Shown in pieces: positions 23,760 to 31,277 of a stretch of DNA of 35,846 nt (the stretch's first letter is position 1; every line of letters starts with the position of its first letter). The translations under genes were made by a program, and so were the position numbers. A model generated the notes under the pieces. That model did no database searches, was not told where the DNA came from, and saw only the letters and a list, made by a program, of their open reading frames with translations. Origin of the DNA: Clostridia bacterium (lineage in GTDB: Bacteria > Bacillota > Clostridia > Christensenellales > Aristaeellaceae); the NCBI GenBank assembly GCA_017434085.1, contig JAFRFY010000001.1:1-35846 (forward strand). Reading direction: 5' to 3'.

Positions 23760-25004
23760 ATGCAAAACAAGAGCAAGCCAAAGCCCCCCGCGGCGAAGAA
23801 GCGGCCCAGGCCGCAGCCGGAGGACGACCTGCCGGAGTGGCTGGGAAAGCTGGTGGACTGGTTCGCGGATCTCCCGAAGCGCCTAAAGGCCCTGCCGGGG
23901 CGGTTCGTTAAACTGTTCGACAGCTGGTTTTACCGCATCTACTTCGGCGTGGTGGCCGTGGCGCTGATCGCCATATTCATCGGGCTCCACTGGCTCAACG
24001 GCGTGGTGGCGGACTATGAGGTCGCCCAGCCCAGCCACGTGGCCGAGGACGTGTCGAAGCTGTTCGAGGACGGCAACTACGACGCCGTCTACGACGTCGA
24101 CACCTCCGCGCAGGACATCTCCGGCGGCGACAGGGCCTTCTACGTAAACAGCCTCAAAAGCGTGTCCGCGGGCAAGCGGGTGGGCTGGTCCTTCGCCTCG
24201 GAGTCCGAGGGCCAGCGGCGCTACACCGTGACCCTGGACAGCGACAAGTTCGCGGACTTCACGCTGGTGCCCAGCGGCGAGACCACCGCCCACGGCAACA
24301 TCCTGTGGAAGCTGGGGAGCATCACCACCAACGTGGTCACCGAGAGCGCCGCGCGCGCCGACGACCCCGCCATGGCGACCTGCCGCGTGCAGGCCCCGGC
24401 GGACTGCGCCGTCACCGTGGACGGCAACCCGCTGACCGAGGCGAACGTCATCCGCAGGGACATCTCCGTGCTGCCGGACAAGTTCGAGCTGCCCAAGGGC
24501 GTGACCGCGCCCACGCTGACGGAATACGGCTTCAACGCCGAGGGCGACGCCCCGCGGATCACCGTGACCGACGCAAGCGGCGCGGAGATGGCCGTCAGTG
24601 AAGCCAGCGAGAACATCTGGGTGTGCCTCCCCCGGGAGGACGCCGACATGAAGGCCAGGTGCGAGGAGGCCGTGGGCAAGCTGGCGAAGCGCATCGCCAA
24701 GTTCACCAGCCAGGACCTGTCCCAGGGCGCGGTGCTGGACGGCACCGTCCCCGGCTCCCCGGCGGAGACCCAGCTCAAGCGCTTCTCCAACCGCTGGGCC
24801 CCCACCCACAAGAGCGTGTCCTTCCAGAACATGGAGGTCTCCCAGTTCTACGTGCTGTCCGACGACTGCTTCACCTGCCACGTGAGCTTTGACTTCATCA
24901 TCACCTCCGTGCGCGACAACGACTATCCCTACCACACCGAGTACACCTTCTGCATCACAAAGTACCACGGGGCGGGGAAGCTGTATAATTTGACGTTTAA
25001 TTAG
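23760..25004 (+). CDS. Membrane-anchored extracellular protein of unknown function, copy 1
   Basis: This 414-aa protein starts at ATG 23760 (GAGG 5 nt upstream); an ATG at 23745 overlapping the previous stop is an alternative. The N-terminus is basic and proline-rich (1-55), with one membrane helix (about 59-80) and a large extracytoplasmic part beginning VAQPSHVAEDVSKLFE. A C-terminal FYVLSDDCFTCHVSFDF segment is conserved in the paralog at 26637-27761 (FYALSDDCFTCHVTFDY), including two Cys that could form a disulfide. I recognise no named family. It should act with the NAGPA protein. Its stop codon TAG is the first unit of heptamer tract H5. Confidence 0.8.
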   Translation: MQNKSKPKPPAAKKRPRPQPEDDLPEWLGKLVDWFADLPKRLKALPGRFVKLFDSWFYRIYFGVVAVALIAIFIGLHWLNGVVADYEVAQPSHVAEDVSKLFEDGNYDAVYDVDTSAQDISGGDRAFYVNSLKSVSAGKRVGWSFASESEGQRRYTVTLDSDKFADFTLVPSGETTAHGNILWKLGSITTNVVTESAARADDPAMATCRVQAPADCAVTVDGNPLTEANVIRRDISVLPDKFELPKGVTAPTLTEYGFNAEGDAPRITVTDASGAEMAVSEASENIWVCLPREDADMKARCEEAVGKLAKRIAKFTSQDLSQGAVLDGTVPGSPAETQLKRFSNRWAPTHKSVSFQNMEVSQFYVLSDDCFTCHVSFDFIITSVRDNDYPYHTEYTFCITKYHGAGKLYNLTFN

Positions 25005-25078
25005 GAATTAGGAGATAGGAATTAGGAATTAGGAATTGGGTGTCAGGCAATAGGGAATAGGCAATAGGGAATAGGAAT
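25000..25078. repeat. Heptanucleotide tract H5 (ATTAGGA then GCAATAG/GGAATAG units)
   Basis: About ten 7-nt units: ATTAGGA-type first (25001-25040), then GCAATAG GGAATAG GCAATAG GGAATAG (25047-25074). The tract supplies the TAG stop of the preceding gene. Its inverted partner is H6 at 25377-25412, on the far side of the mobile element. Confidence 0.85.
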
Positions 25079-25104
25079 GGCCATTGCCGCGCGGTACTCC
25101 GTAG

Positions 25105-25349
25105 GGGGCTGTTACATTAACGTAAAGATGCACAAAACCATTAAGGAATAGTGCGGGCGATGAGGGCAGGCGCAAGCGCGGAAGCGCCCCTACGCCACGC
25201 ACTATATAAGGGGCTTTACACGCATGGCAGAGGCTCAAAACATATGAAGTCTCCGCCTGTTCGTAGGGGCGCTTCCGCGCTTGCGCCTGCCCTCATCACC
25301 CGGTTCCCGTTGGTTCATCTGTGCAGATTGCCTTTAGTGCAACAGCCCC
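25105..25349 (+). mobile_element. 245-bp MITE-like element, copy A
   Basis: Non-coding. It starts GGGGCTGTTACATTAACGTA and ends with the inverse complement of GGGGCTGTTGCACTAAAGGC, giving imperfect terminal inverted repeats of about 30 bp. Its interior holds two GC-rich hairpins of the GGGCGATGAGGGCAGGCGCA kind. The reverse complement matches 35617-35846 almost throughout, apart from a roughly 15-bp indel in one hairpin. No transposase frame is present, so it would need one in trans; no clear target-site duplication is seen. The rest of 25079-25434 holds only heptamer tract H6. Confidence 0.85.
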
Positions 25350-25376
25350 GCGCCCGGTCGGGACCTCCGGCATTCT

Positions 25377-25412
25377 GTAATTCCTCACTCCTCATTCCTA
25401 ATTCCTAATTGA
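25377..25412. repeat. Heptanucleotide tract H6 (TAATTCC/TCATTCC units)
   Basis: Five units (TAATTCC TCACTCC TCATTCC TAATTCC TAATT), inverse complement of the ATTAGGA part of H5. The H5/H6 pair thus brackets the MITE-like element. It lies only 23 bp before the second NAGPA gene, leaving no recognisable promoter there. Confidence 0.85.
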
Positions 25413-25434
25413 AATAATCGGGAGCATACATGCC

Positions 25435-26625
25435 ATGGCGAAGAAGAAAAAAAAGTCGAATATCAATCTGCCAAAAATAGATTTCACGGGGGCGCTGGAC
25501 AACGTCAAAGCCCGGTTTTCCGGCAACAGGCCCGAAAAGCCGCTGACCAAGGCGGAGCGCCGGCACAAGGCCCGCGTCCGCCGCATCGCCTGGCGCACTG
25601 CGCTGTCGGTGCTGACGGTGATCGGCGTGATCCTTTTGGCTGCGCTGGCGGCGGGCTGGGCGGCGTTCAGGGGGCCCTCCCCCTCCACCGGCGATTTGCT
25701 GACCATGTCCATGCTGGAGACCAGCGCGCTGAAATTCGTGCCGCGCATCTATTACAGCGCCGCGGAGATGGACGAGATCATCGCCCGCAACGCGGTGGAC
25801 ACCGGCGACAGCGAGACCGACACCTCCCTGATCGTCATCGCCAAGCCCACCCCGACGCCGGATGCCGACGCGGCCATCGAGGCGGCGGCCACCCCCGTGG
25901 CCACGGCCCCGCCGGAGAACCTGCTGCTCTCCGAGGACGGCATCGACGTGTTCCAGGTGCAGGGCGGCACCTACAAGGGCTTCATGATGGTGGTGTACGA
26001 CCCCTCCAGGGTCACCTGCGGCACCTGCCGGGACACCTTCACCCGCCAGAAGGGCCTGCAGCTCAAGGACATCGCCAAGCGCTACGACGCCATCGCGGCC
26101 ATCAACGGCGGCGGCTTTGAGGACGCCGGCGGCGGCGGCAACGGCGGCACGCCCATCGGCCTGGTGATCTCCAACGGCAAGCTGATGCACACCGGCGGCG
26201 ACTCCGGCGACTTCTACGCCACCGTGGGCTTCAACCAGGACGACGTGATGATCATCAGCAAGATGTCCGCCAGCGAGGCCAAGAAGAAGGGCATCCGCGA
26301 CGCCATGACCTTCGGCCCGCGGCTGATCGTCAACGGCGAGCCCGCCAACGTCAAGGGCCAGAGCTCGGGGCTGAACCCCCGCACCGCCATCGGCCAGCGC
26401 GCCGACGGCGCGGTGCTGATGCTGGTCATCGACGGCAGGCAGGCCTCCAGCCTGGGCGCGACCTACTCCGATTTGATCAAGGTCATGGTGGAGTACGGCG
26501 CGGTGAACGCCATCAACCTGGACGGCGGTTCCTCGTCCCTCATGTACTACAGGGGCAATTACCTCAACAACGGCGTGGTGCTGACCGGCTCCCGCGAGAT
26601 GCCGACGGCGTTCATCGTGCGCTGA
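25435..26625 (+). CDS. Membrane-anchored NAGPA domain protein, copy 2
   Basis: This 396-aa paralog of the protein at 22552-23748 is very similar over the catalytic domain; the stretch LNPRTAIGQRADGAVLMLVI is identical. The N-terminus differs (MAKKKKKSNINLPKIDF) but is again basic, followed by a helix (about 56-80) and the TM-proximal sequence TMSMLETSALKFVPRIYYSA shared with copy 1. Motifs AAINGGGFEDAGGGGNGG and NLDGGSSSLMYY are intact, so it should be functional. The only ribosome-like site is GGGAG 10 nt before the ATG, and no promoter is visible between the repeats and the gene, so expression may depend on readthrough from copy 1 across the mobile element. Confidence 0.9.
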   Translation: MAKKKKKSNINLPKIDFTGALDNVKARFSGNRPEKPLTKAERRHKARVRRIAWRTALSVLTVIGVILLAALAAGWAAFRGPSPSTGDLLTMSMLETSALKFVPRIYYSAAEMDEIIARNAVDTGDSETDTSLIVIAKPTPTPDADAAIEAAATPVATAPPENLLLSEDGIDVFQVQGGTYKGFMMVVYDPSRVTCGTCRDTFTRQKGLQLKDIAKRYDAIAAINGGGFEDAGGGGNGGTPIGLVISNGKLMHTGGDSGDFYATVGFNQDDVMIISKMSASEAKKKGIRDAMTFGPRLIVNGEPANVKGQSSGLNPRTAIGQRADGAVLMLVIDGRQASSLGATYSDLIKVMVEYGAVNAINLDGGSSSLMYYRGNYLNNGVVLTGSREMPTAFIVR

Positions 26626-26636
26626 GGGAGGGCGTT

Positions 26637-27761
26637 ATGAGCAAGGAAAAAAAGACGAACCTGCTGGACAGCAAGTTCTATCGCGTGTACTTCACCTGCC
26701 TGGCCGTGGCGGTGGTGCTGATTTTACTGGGCACGGTGTGGCTGATGACCGTGCTGCGGGACGTGGAGTCCGCCCAGCCCATCTACGTGGCCCGGGAGGT
26801 CGCCAAGCTGTTCGAGGCCAAGGACTTCTCCAATATCTACGCGCTGGACAAGTCCGCCGGGCAGATCGCCCAGGGCGACAAGGCCTTCTACGTGGAGAAC
26901 CTGAGCCGCATCGCCGAGGGCAAGACGGTCTCCTGGTCGGAATCCTTCACCTCGGACGAGGACGTCCACCGCTACAACGTCACGCTGGACGGCGAGCGCT
27001 TCGCCTCCTTCACCGTGGTGCCCAACGGCGAGACCACCTCCCGGGGCAGCAAGCTGTGGACCCTGGGCGCGGTGACCACCTACGTGGCCGTGGAGAACCA
27101 CGACGAGGCCCCCGAGGACGCGCCGCCCGCCACCACCTACGCCTGCACCGTCACCGCGCCGAAGGGCTACGCGGTCACCGTGGACGGCGAGGCGGTGTCC
27201 GAGGACAACGCCGCGACCACCGAGACGCCGCTGTTCGAGGAGGGCTTCCTGCCCTCGAGCGTGGAGGCGCCGATGCTGGTCAAATACGAGTACGAAAGCC
27301 CGAACCCGAGCCCCGAGGTAACCGTCACTGACACCGCCGGCGCGGCCGTGGCGCTGGAGCACCCCTCGGACTACGTGTGGAGCTGTTCGCTGCGGGAGGA
27401 CGAGGCGCTCAAGTCCCAGTTCTCCAAGGCCGCCTACGCGCTGGGCCAGCGCATCGCCCGCTTCACCTCCCGGGACGGCTCCAAGGACGCCATACTCAAG
27501 TTCTGCGCCAAGGATTCCCCGGCCCGGAAGAAGTTCAACGACCTGAGCAACCAGTACGCCACGCCCCACAGCGACATCGCCTTCCAGAACGAATCGGTGG
27601 ATCAGTTCTACGCGCTGTCGGACGACTGCTTCACCTGCCACGTCACCTTCGACTACCTGATGAAGACCAGCGCCGGCGTCAAGACCGACCATACCACCTA
27701 CACCTTCTGCGTCGTCAAACAGGGCGGCAGCGGCAAGCTGTACAACCTGCTGATGATGTAG
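26637..27761 (+). CDS. Membrane-anchored extracellular protein of unknown function, copy 2
   Basis: This 374-aa paralog of the protein at 23760-25004 has a much shorter cytoplasmic N-terminus, with its membrane helix at about 15-38. The extracytoplasmic portion aligns from AQPIYVAREVAKLFE through GDKAFYVENL to FYALSDDCFTCHVTFDY, with both Cys conserved. AGGGAGG precedes the ATG, 11 bp after the NAGPA stop. No family is recognised. A bidirectional terminator follows. Confidence 0.8.
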   Translation: MSKEKKTNLLDSKFYRVYFTCLAVAVVLILLGTVWLMTVLRDVESAQPIYVAREVAKLFEAKDFSNIYALDKSAGQIAQGDKAFYVENLSRIAEGKTVSWSESFTSDEDVHRYNVTLDGERFASFTVVPNGETTSRGSKLWTLGAVTTYVAVENHDEAPEDAPPATTYACTVTAPKGYAVTVDGEAVSEDNAATTETPLFEEGFLPSSVEAPMLVKYEYESPNPSPEVTVTDTAGAAVALEHPSDYVWSCSLREDEALKSQFSKAAYALGQRIARFTSRDGSKDAILKFCAKDSPARKKFNDLSNQYATPHSDIAFQNESVDQFYALSDDCFTCHVTFDYLMKTSAGVKTDHTTYTFCVVKQGGSGKLYNLLMM

Positions 27762-27771
27762 CGTACATAGC

Positions 27772-27805
27772 AAACACCCCCGGAACGATGGTTCCGGGGG
27801 TGTTT
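27772..27805. terminator. Bidirectional intrinsic terminator
   Basis: A perfect 15-bp stem AAACACCCCCGGAAC / GTTCCGGGGGTGTTT with a GATG loop, with T-rich ends in both directions. It separates the second NAGPA cassette from the convergent small membrane-protein gene. Confidence 0.9.
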
Positions 27806-27817
27806 CATTTTGCCGCA

Positions 27818-28087
27818 CTACGGTATGGAGACCGTCTCGCCCGCGTCGCGCAGCGACTGGGCCATGCGCGTGAAGTAATCCGGGAAGGCGACGAACGCCG
27901 CGCAGACGAGCAGCACGCACAGCACCATAAGCAGCAGCGCCGCGATGGCGAAATTGCGCTTCGCGCCGGTCTTGGCGAATATGATGGTCAGGATCAGAAA
28001 GATCAGATTGACGCCGGGAATGCCGTAAAGTATCAACGTGCCCATCCAGTTAAGGATTGAAGGCCGGTTCTTGCCGTTCTTCGACAT
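27818..28087 (-). CDS. Small membrane protein with two helices
   Basis: This 89-aa protein starts at ATG 28087 (GAGGAG 8 nt upstream; an open frame continues upstream without a site). Two hydrophobic helices (about 13-36 with IPGVNLIFLIL, and 42-66) are separated by a short basic loop (AKTGAKRN). Small IPGVN-type membrane proteins like this are common in Bacillota, but their function is unknown. A strong promoter lies at 28156-28184. Confidence 0.8.
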   Translation of the reverse strand: MSKNGKNRPSILNWMGTLILYGIPGVNLIFLILTIIFAKTGAKRNFAIAALLLMVLCVLLVCAAFVAFPDYFTRMAQSLRDAGETVSIP

Positions 28088-28155
28088 GATACACGCTCCT
28101 CTCATATACGAAATGCCACGCCGCCCGTGGCCGCGCACTCATCAAACATACATCT

Positions 28156-28184
28156 ATTATAACCGTTTATGGGCATCCCGTCAA
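28156..28184 (-). promoter_or_regulatory. Promoter of the small membrane-protein gene
   Basis: TTGACG (28179-28184), 17 nt, TATAAT (28156-28161) on the minus strand. Confidence 0.8.
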
Positions 28185-28314
28185 ATGACAGGGGCATATT
28201 TTGAAAAAAAGTCACGGTTTTGTGCCGTTTTACCGCCAACGCCGGTCATATACGGCTAAAAAAAGATGGAGTTGGCATGAATTTCAACAATATTCGGTCT
28301 TTACAATACATCTA

Positions 28315-28343
28315 TTTATTTTGAAATGGTTTTGTAATATAAT
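28315..28343 (+). promoter_or_regulatory. Promoter of the single-SH3b gene, shared motif with 22347-22375
   Basis: TTTATT (28315-28320), 17 nt, TATAAT (28338-28343). The spacer TTGAAATGGTTTTGTAA differs at only two positions from that of the three-SH3b paralog. The remaining intergenic stretch, 28185-28314, shows nothing recognisable. Confidence 0.7.
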
Positions 28344-28396
28344 GGTAGCAGTTCGGAAATGAAATAAAACAGTTTCTTCAAGGGAGGCAACATATT

Positions 28397-29089
28397 ATGT
28401 ATACAAAAGAAAAAATCAAGCGGATCATCTGCCTGACCCTGATCGCGCTGTTGCTGACCGTCAACCTCTGCCCGGCGCTTGCGTCCAGCATGAAGGCGAA
28501 GGTCAGCAGCTCCTCCGCGAACCTGTACCGGAAGGCGTCCACCTCCAGCACCCACGTGGACATCAGCAAGGGCGCCACGGTGACGGTCTCCGCGGTCAAG
28601 AACGGCTGGGCCAAGGTTTCATATAAAGGGGTCACGGGGTACATGAAGACCTCCGTGCTGACCCGCGGCGCGAAGAAAAAGTCCTGGAAGGCCCGTGTGA
28701 CGGCGACTAAGTGGTTTGACGGCGGCGACAGCACCTTCCGCAAGGGCGAATACGCCACGCTGTACGACATCAGCTCCGGCACCAGCATCCGCATCAAGCG
28801 CATGGGCGGTCACAACCATGCGGACGTGGAGCCCGCCACCAAGCAGGATACCGCCAAGCTGTACAAGCTGGGCTATTCCTGGGACGCCCGGGCGGGCATA
28901 CTGAAGGTGGACGGCAAGTACATCGCCTGCTCCTTCAACACCAAACCCCACGGCGACCAGACCCTCAACAACAACGGCTACGACGGCCAGTTCTGCCTGC
29001 ACATGCTGGGCAGCAGGACCCACGGCTCCGACAGCGTGAACGAGAACCACCAGAAGGCCATCTCCCGGGCCTACTCCTGGGCGCACTGA
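28397..29089 (+). CDS. Secreted SH3b protein with HADVEP / CLH C-terminal domain (paralog 3)
   Basis: This 230-aa protein has a signal peptide (1-30, CPALA-S) and one SH3b domain (about 32-88, ANLYRKASTSSTHVDISKGA ... GYMK). Its C-terminal domain (95-230) is close to that of 7288-7875: HADVEP (141-146), PHG (184-186), GQFC200LHM, SRTHG (206-210), NHQKAI and the same YSWAH end. AGGGAGG lies 9 nt before the ATG. It is monocistronic with its own promoter and an excellent terminator. A wall-associated role is inferred from SH3b and secretion. Confidence 0.88.
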   Translation: MYTKEKIKRIICLTLIALLLTVNLCPALASSMKAKVSSSSANLYRKASTSSTHVDISKGATVTVSAVKNGWAKVSYKGVTGYMKTSVLTRGAKKKSWKARVTATKWFDGGDSTFRKGEYATLYDISSGTSIRIKRMGGHNHADVEPATKQDTAKLYKLGYSWDARAGILKVDGKYIACSFNTKPHGDQTLNNNGYDGQFCLHMLGSRTHGSDSVNENHQKAISRAYSWAH

Positions 29090-29101
29090 TCCCACGCAAT
29101 C

Positions 29102-29137
29102 CCCCCGCCGAACGGCAGTCGGCGGGGGTGTTTTTTT
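29102..29137 (+). terminator. Intrinsic terminator of the single-SH3b gene
   Basis: A 10-bp stem CCCCCGCCGA/TCGGCGGGGG with a 7-nt loop followed by TGTTTTTTT. Confidence 0.93.
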
Positions 29138-29149
29138 ATGATAAACCGG

Positions 29150-29178
29150 TTGACATCCCCCGAAACCGGGGGTATGAT
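29150..29178 (+). promoter_or_regulatory. Promoter with palindromic operator in the spacer
   Basis: TTGACA (29150-29155), 17 nt, TATGAT (29173-29178). The spacer consists almost entirely of the inverted repeat CCCCCG-AAAC-CGGGGG (29157-29172), placing a potential operator exactly between the two boxes. Confidence 0.75.
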
Positions 29179-29220
29179 AAGGGGTGAGATACGACGATAC
29201 CCCCGCGGGGAGGCGGTTAT

Positions 29221-29685
29221 ATGGATCAAAAAAAGCTGGCGATATGGTTAAAGGCGATCGTGGTGGGCTGCGCGCTGTGCGGCCTGGCGCTGTTCGGCTT
29301 CATACTGCCGCGCTATCTGGCCTACGCGGCGGAGGAGGTGCCGGACCTGCCCTACACGGCCTGGAGCGTATTCATGTGGGTGCTGGCGGTGCCCTGCTAC
29401 GCGGTGCTGGTGTGCATCTGGAAAATGTCGGACGAGATCAAGCGGGACAACAGCTTCTCGCTGGAGAACGCGAAGCTTTTGAAGTACATCGCGCTGCTGG
29501 CGGGCCTGGACTCCGCGCTGCTGCTCGTCGGGAACCTGTGCTTCATGCTCACCAGGCACAGCGTGCCCACGCTCGCCCTGGCCAGCGCCATACTGTGCTT
29601 TGTGGGCCTGGCGATGTCCGTGGGGGCGGCGTGCTTGTCCCACCTGGTCCACAAGGCCGCCGTCGCGCAGGAGGAGGGCGACTGA
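29221..29685 (+). CDS. DUF2975-family membrane protein
   Basis: This 154-aa protein has four hydrophobic helices (about 10-33, 45-66, 86-108 and 116-140) and the typical DUF2975 loop SDEIKRDNSFSLENAKLLKYIA between helices two and three (two short stretches). The function is unknown; in Bacillota these genes are normally followed by a small Cro/CI-type regulator gene, which is missing here, where a terminator and a convergent transporter operon follow. It is preceded by a promoter with a spacer palindrome and by GGGGAGG. Confidence 0.85.
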   Translation: MDQKKLAIWLKAIVVGCALCGLALFGFILPRYLAYAAEEVPDLPYTAWSVFMWVLAVPCYAVLVCIWKMSDEIKRDNSFSLENAKLLKYIALLAGLDSALLLVGNLCFMLTRHSVPTLALASAILCFVGLAMSVGAACLSHLVHKAAVAQEEGD

Positions 29686-29694
29686 CCTACCAAG

Positions 29695-29735
29695 AAACAA
29701 CCGGGACCGCGGCGCGCCGCGGTCCCGGTTGTTTT
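29695..29735. terminator. Bidirectional intrinsic terminator
   Basis: An 18-bp perfect stem (29695-29712 with 29717-29734) around CGCG, with A-run and T-run on either side. It ends both the DUF2975 gene and the convergent amino-acid importer operon. Confidence 0.93.
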
Positions 29736-29737
29736 TG

Positions 29738-30478
29738 TCATAATATCTTCCCCAGGAACTCCTGCAATCTGGGGTTTTGCGGATGGTCGAAGATCTGCTC
29801 CGGCGTGCCCTCCTCGATGATCTTGCCGGAATCCATGAAGATCACCCGGTCCCCCACCTCGCGGGCGAAGCCCATCTCATGGGTGACCACGACCATGGTC
29901 ATGCCCTCGCGGGCGAGCTGCTTCATGACGTCCAGCACCTCGCCGACCATCTCGGGGTCGAGGGCGGAGGTGGGCTCGTCGAACAGCATCACGTCCGGCT
30001 CCATGCACAGCGCGCGCACGATAGCGATGCGCTGCTTCTGTCCGCCGGAGAGCTGGTTGGGATAGGCGTCGGCGCGGTCGGCCAGCCCCACGCGGGTCAA
30101 AAGCTGCTTGGCCTGCGTCTCGGCGGCCTCCCGGGTCTTGAGCTTGAGCTTCACCGGCGCGACGGTCATGTTTTTGAGTACCGTCATGTTGGGGAACAGG
30201 TTGAAGTGCTGGAACACCATGCCCATCTTTTGCCGGTGGATGTTGATGTTCACCTTGGGGTCGGTGATGTCCACGCCCTCGAAGGTGATGACGCCGCCGG
30301 TGGGCAGCTCCAGCAGGTTCAGGCAGCGCAGGAAGGTGGATTTGCCGGAGCCGGAGGGCCCGATCACCACCACCACCTCGCCCCGGTGGATCTCGGCGGA
30401 GATGCCGTTCAGGGCGTGGATCTTCCCGCCGAAGGTCTTTTCCAGGTTCTCCACCCGGATCAGCGCGTCAGTGGTCAC
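29738..30478 (-). CDS. Polar amino-acid ABC transporter ATP-binding protein (GlnQ-like)
   Basis: This 246-aa ATPase has Walker [10 protein letters not shown] (40-48), Q-loop [14 protein letters not shown] (the form typical of the GlnQ/HisP group), signature LSGGQKQR, Walker [15 protein letters not shown] and the H-loop VVTHEMGFA. It energises uptake of a polar amino acid. It overlaps the permease gene by 11 bp and is the last gene of the operon binding protein-permease-ATPase. Confidence 0.95.
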   Translation of the reverse strand: MTTDALIRVENLEKTFGGKIHALNGISAEIHRGEVVVVIGPSGSGKSTFLRCLNLLELPTGGVITFEGVDITDPKVNINIHRQKMGMVFQHFNLFPNMTVLKNMTVAPVKLKLKTREAAETQAKQLLTRVGLADRADAYPNQLSGGQKQRIAIVRALCMEPDVMLFDEPTSALDPEMVGEVLDVMKQLAREGMTMVVVTHEMGFAREVGDRVIFMDSGKIIEEGTPEQIFDHPQNPRLQEFLGKIL

Positions 30479-31196
30479 TGCTCCTCAGCCTCCTCTCCAC
30501 ACGGCTCACGATGGACGTCAGGAACATCACCAGCGCCAGGTAGATCAGCGCCACGACGATCAGCGGCATGAAGTACGAATAGGTCTGGCCGGCGATGGTG
30601 TTGCCGCCGTAGGTCAGATCGCGCACCGCGGCGTAGCCCGCCACGGAGGTCTCCTTCAAAAGCGCGATGAACTCGTTCATCAGGCTGGGCAGCACGTTCT
30701 TGACCACCTGGGGCAGCACCACGTACCACATGGTCTGCAAATAGTTGAAGCCCAGGCTCCTGCCCGCCTCGAACTGGCCGTTGTCGATGGACATGATGCC
30801 GCCGCGGATGATCTCCGCCACATACGCGCCGGAGTTCAGGCCGAAGGCCAGCGAGGCCAGCGCCACGCCGTTGTCCGACCAGGAGAATATCACCAGGCAG
30901 ATGATCATCAGCTGGACCACCACGGGGGTGCCGCGCAGCACGGTGATGTACACCTTGCACAGTCCGTTGAAGAAGCCGAGCACCTTCCTGCCGAAGGAGG
31001 GCCGCGCGCCGTCGGCGGTCTTGTCGTAGGTGGAGCGCACCCCGGCGATGATCACGCCGATCACCGTGCCCAGCAGCAGCGCCAGCAGCGTGATCAGCAG
31101 CGTGTTGCCCAGGCCCGTGGTGATGAAGCGCCAGCGGCTGCGCTGTATGAAGTTGAGGTCAAATTGGGCCTTGATGTTTTCCCACCATGCCTGCAA
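30468..31196 (-). CDS. Polar amino-acid ABC transporter permease (HisM/GlnP-like)
   Basis: This 242-aa permease has about five membrane helices; the first region is [22 protein letters not shown]. The conserved [11 protein letters not shown] motif and the EAA loop [21 protein letters not shown] (in two stretches) dock on the GlnQ-type ATPase. A single permease gene is present, so it should act as a homodimer. It is separated from the binding-protein gene by an 81-bp gap holding a hairpin. Confidence 0.95.
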   Translation of the reverse strand: MQAWWENIKAQFDLNFIQRSRWRFITTGLGNTLLITLLALLLGTVIGVIIAGVRSTYDKTADGARPSFGRKVLGFFNGLCKVYITVLRGTPVVVQLMIICLVIFSWSDNGVALASLAFGLNSGAYVAEIIRGGIMSIDNGQFEAGRSLGFNYLQTMWYVVLPQVVKNVLPSLMNEFIALLKETSVAGYAAVRDLTYGGNTIAGQTYSYFMPLIVVALIYLALVMFLTSIVSRVERRLRSSDH

Positions 31197-31230
31197 ATCG
31201 ATCCCCCCTGTATCGGTTCAATAACATGGA

Positions 31231-31258
31231 AACAGGGAGCGGAAACCGCTCCCCTGTT
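31231..31258 (-). terminator. Intercistronic hairpin between binding-protein and permease genes
   Basis: A 12-bp stem with one bulge (AACAGGGAGCGG / CCGCTCCCCTGTT) and an AAA loop, without a strong U-run. As at 17119-17142, it sits directly after the binding-protein gene and likely allows partial readthrough. Confidence 0.65.
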
Positions 31259-31277
31259 GATGACTGTGGGCCTGCGC

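Noticed and set aside
25000..25412. Heptamer tracts or GC palindromes as a CRISPR array
   Set aside because: Units are 7 nt and contiguous or are simple hairpins without regular unique spacers, and no cas gene is present.
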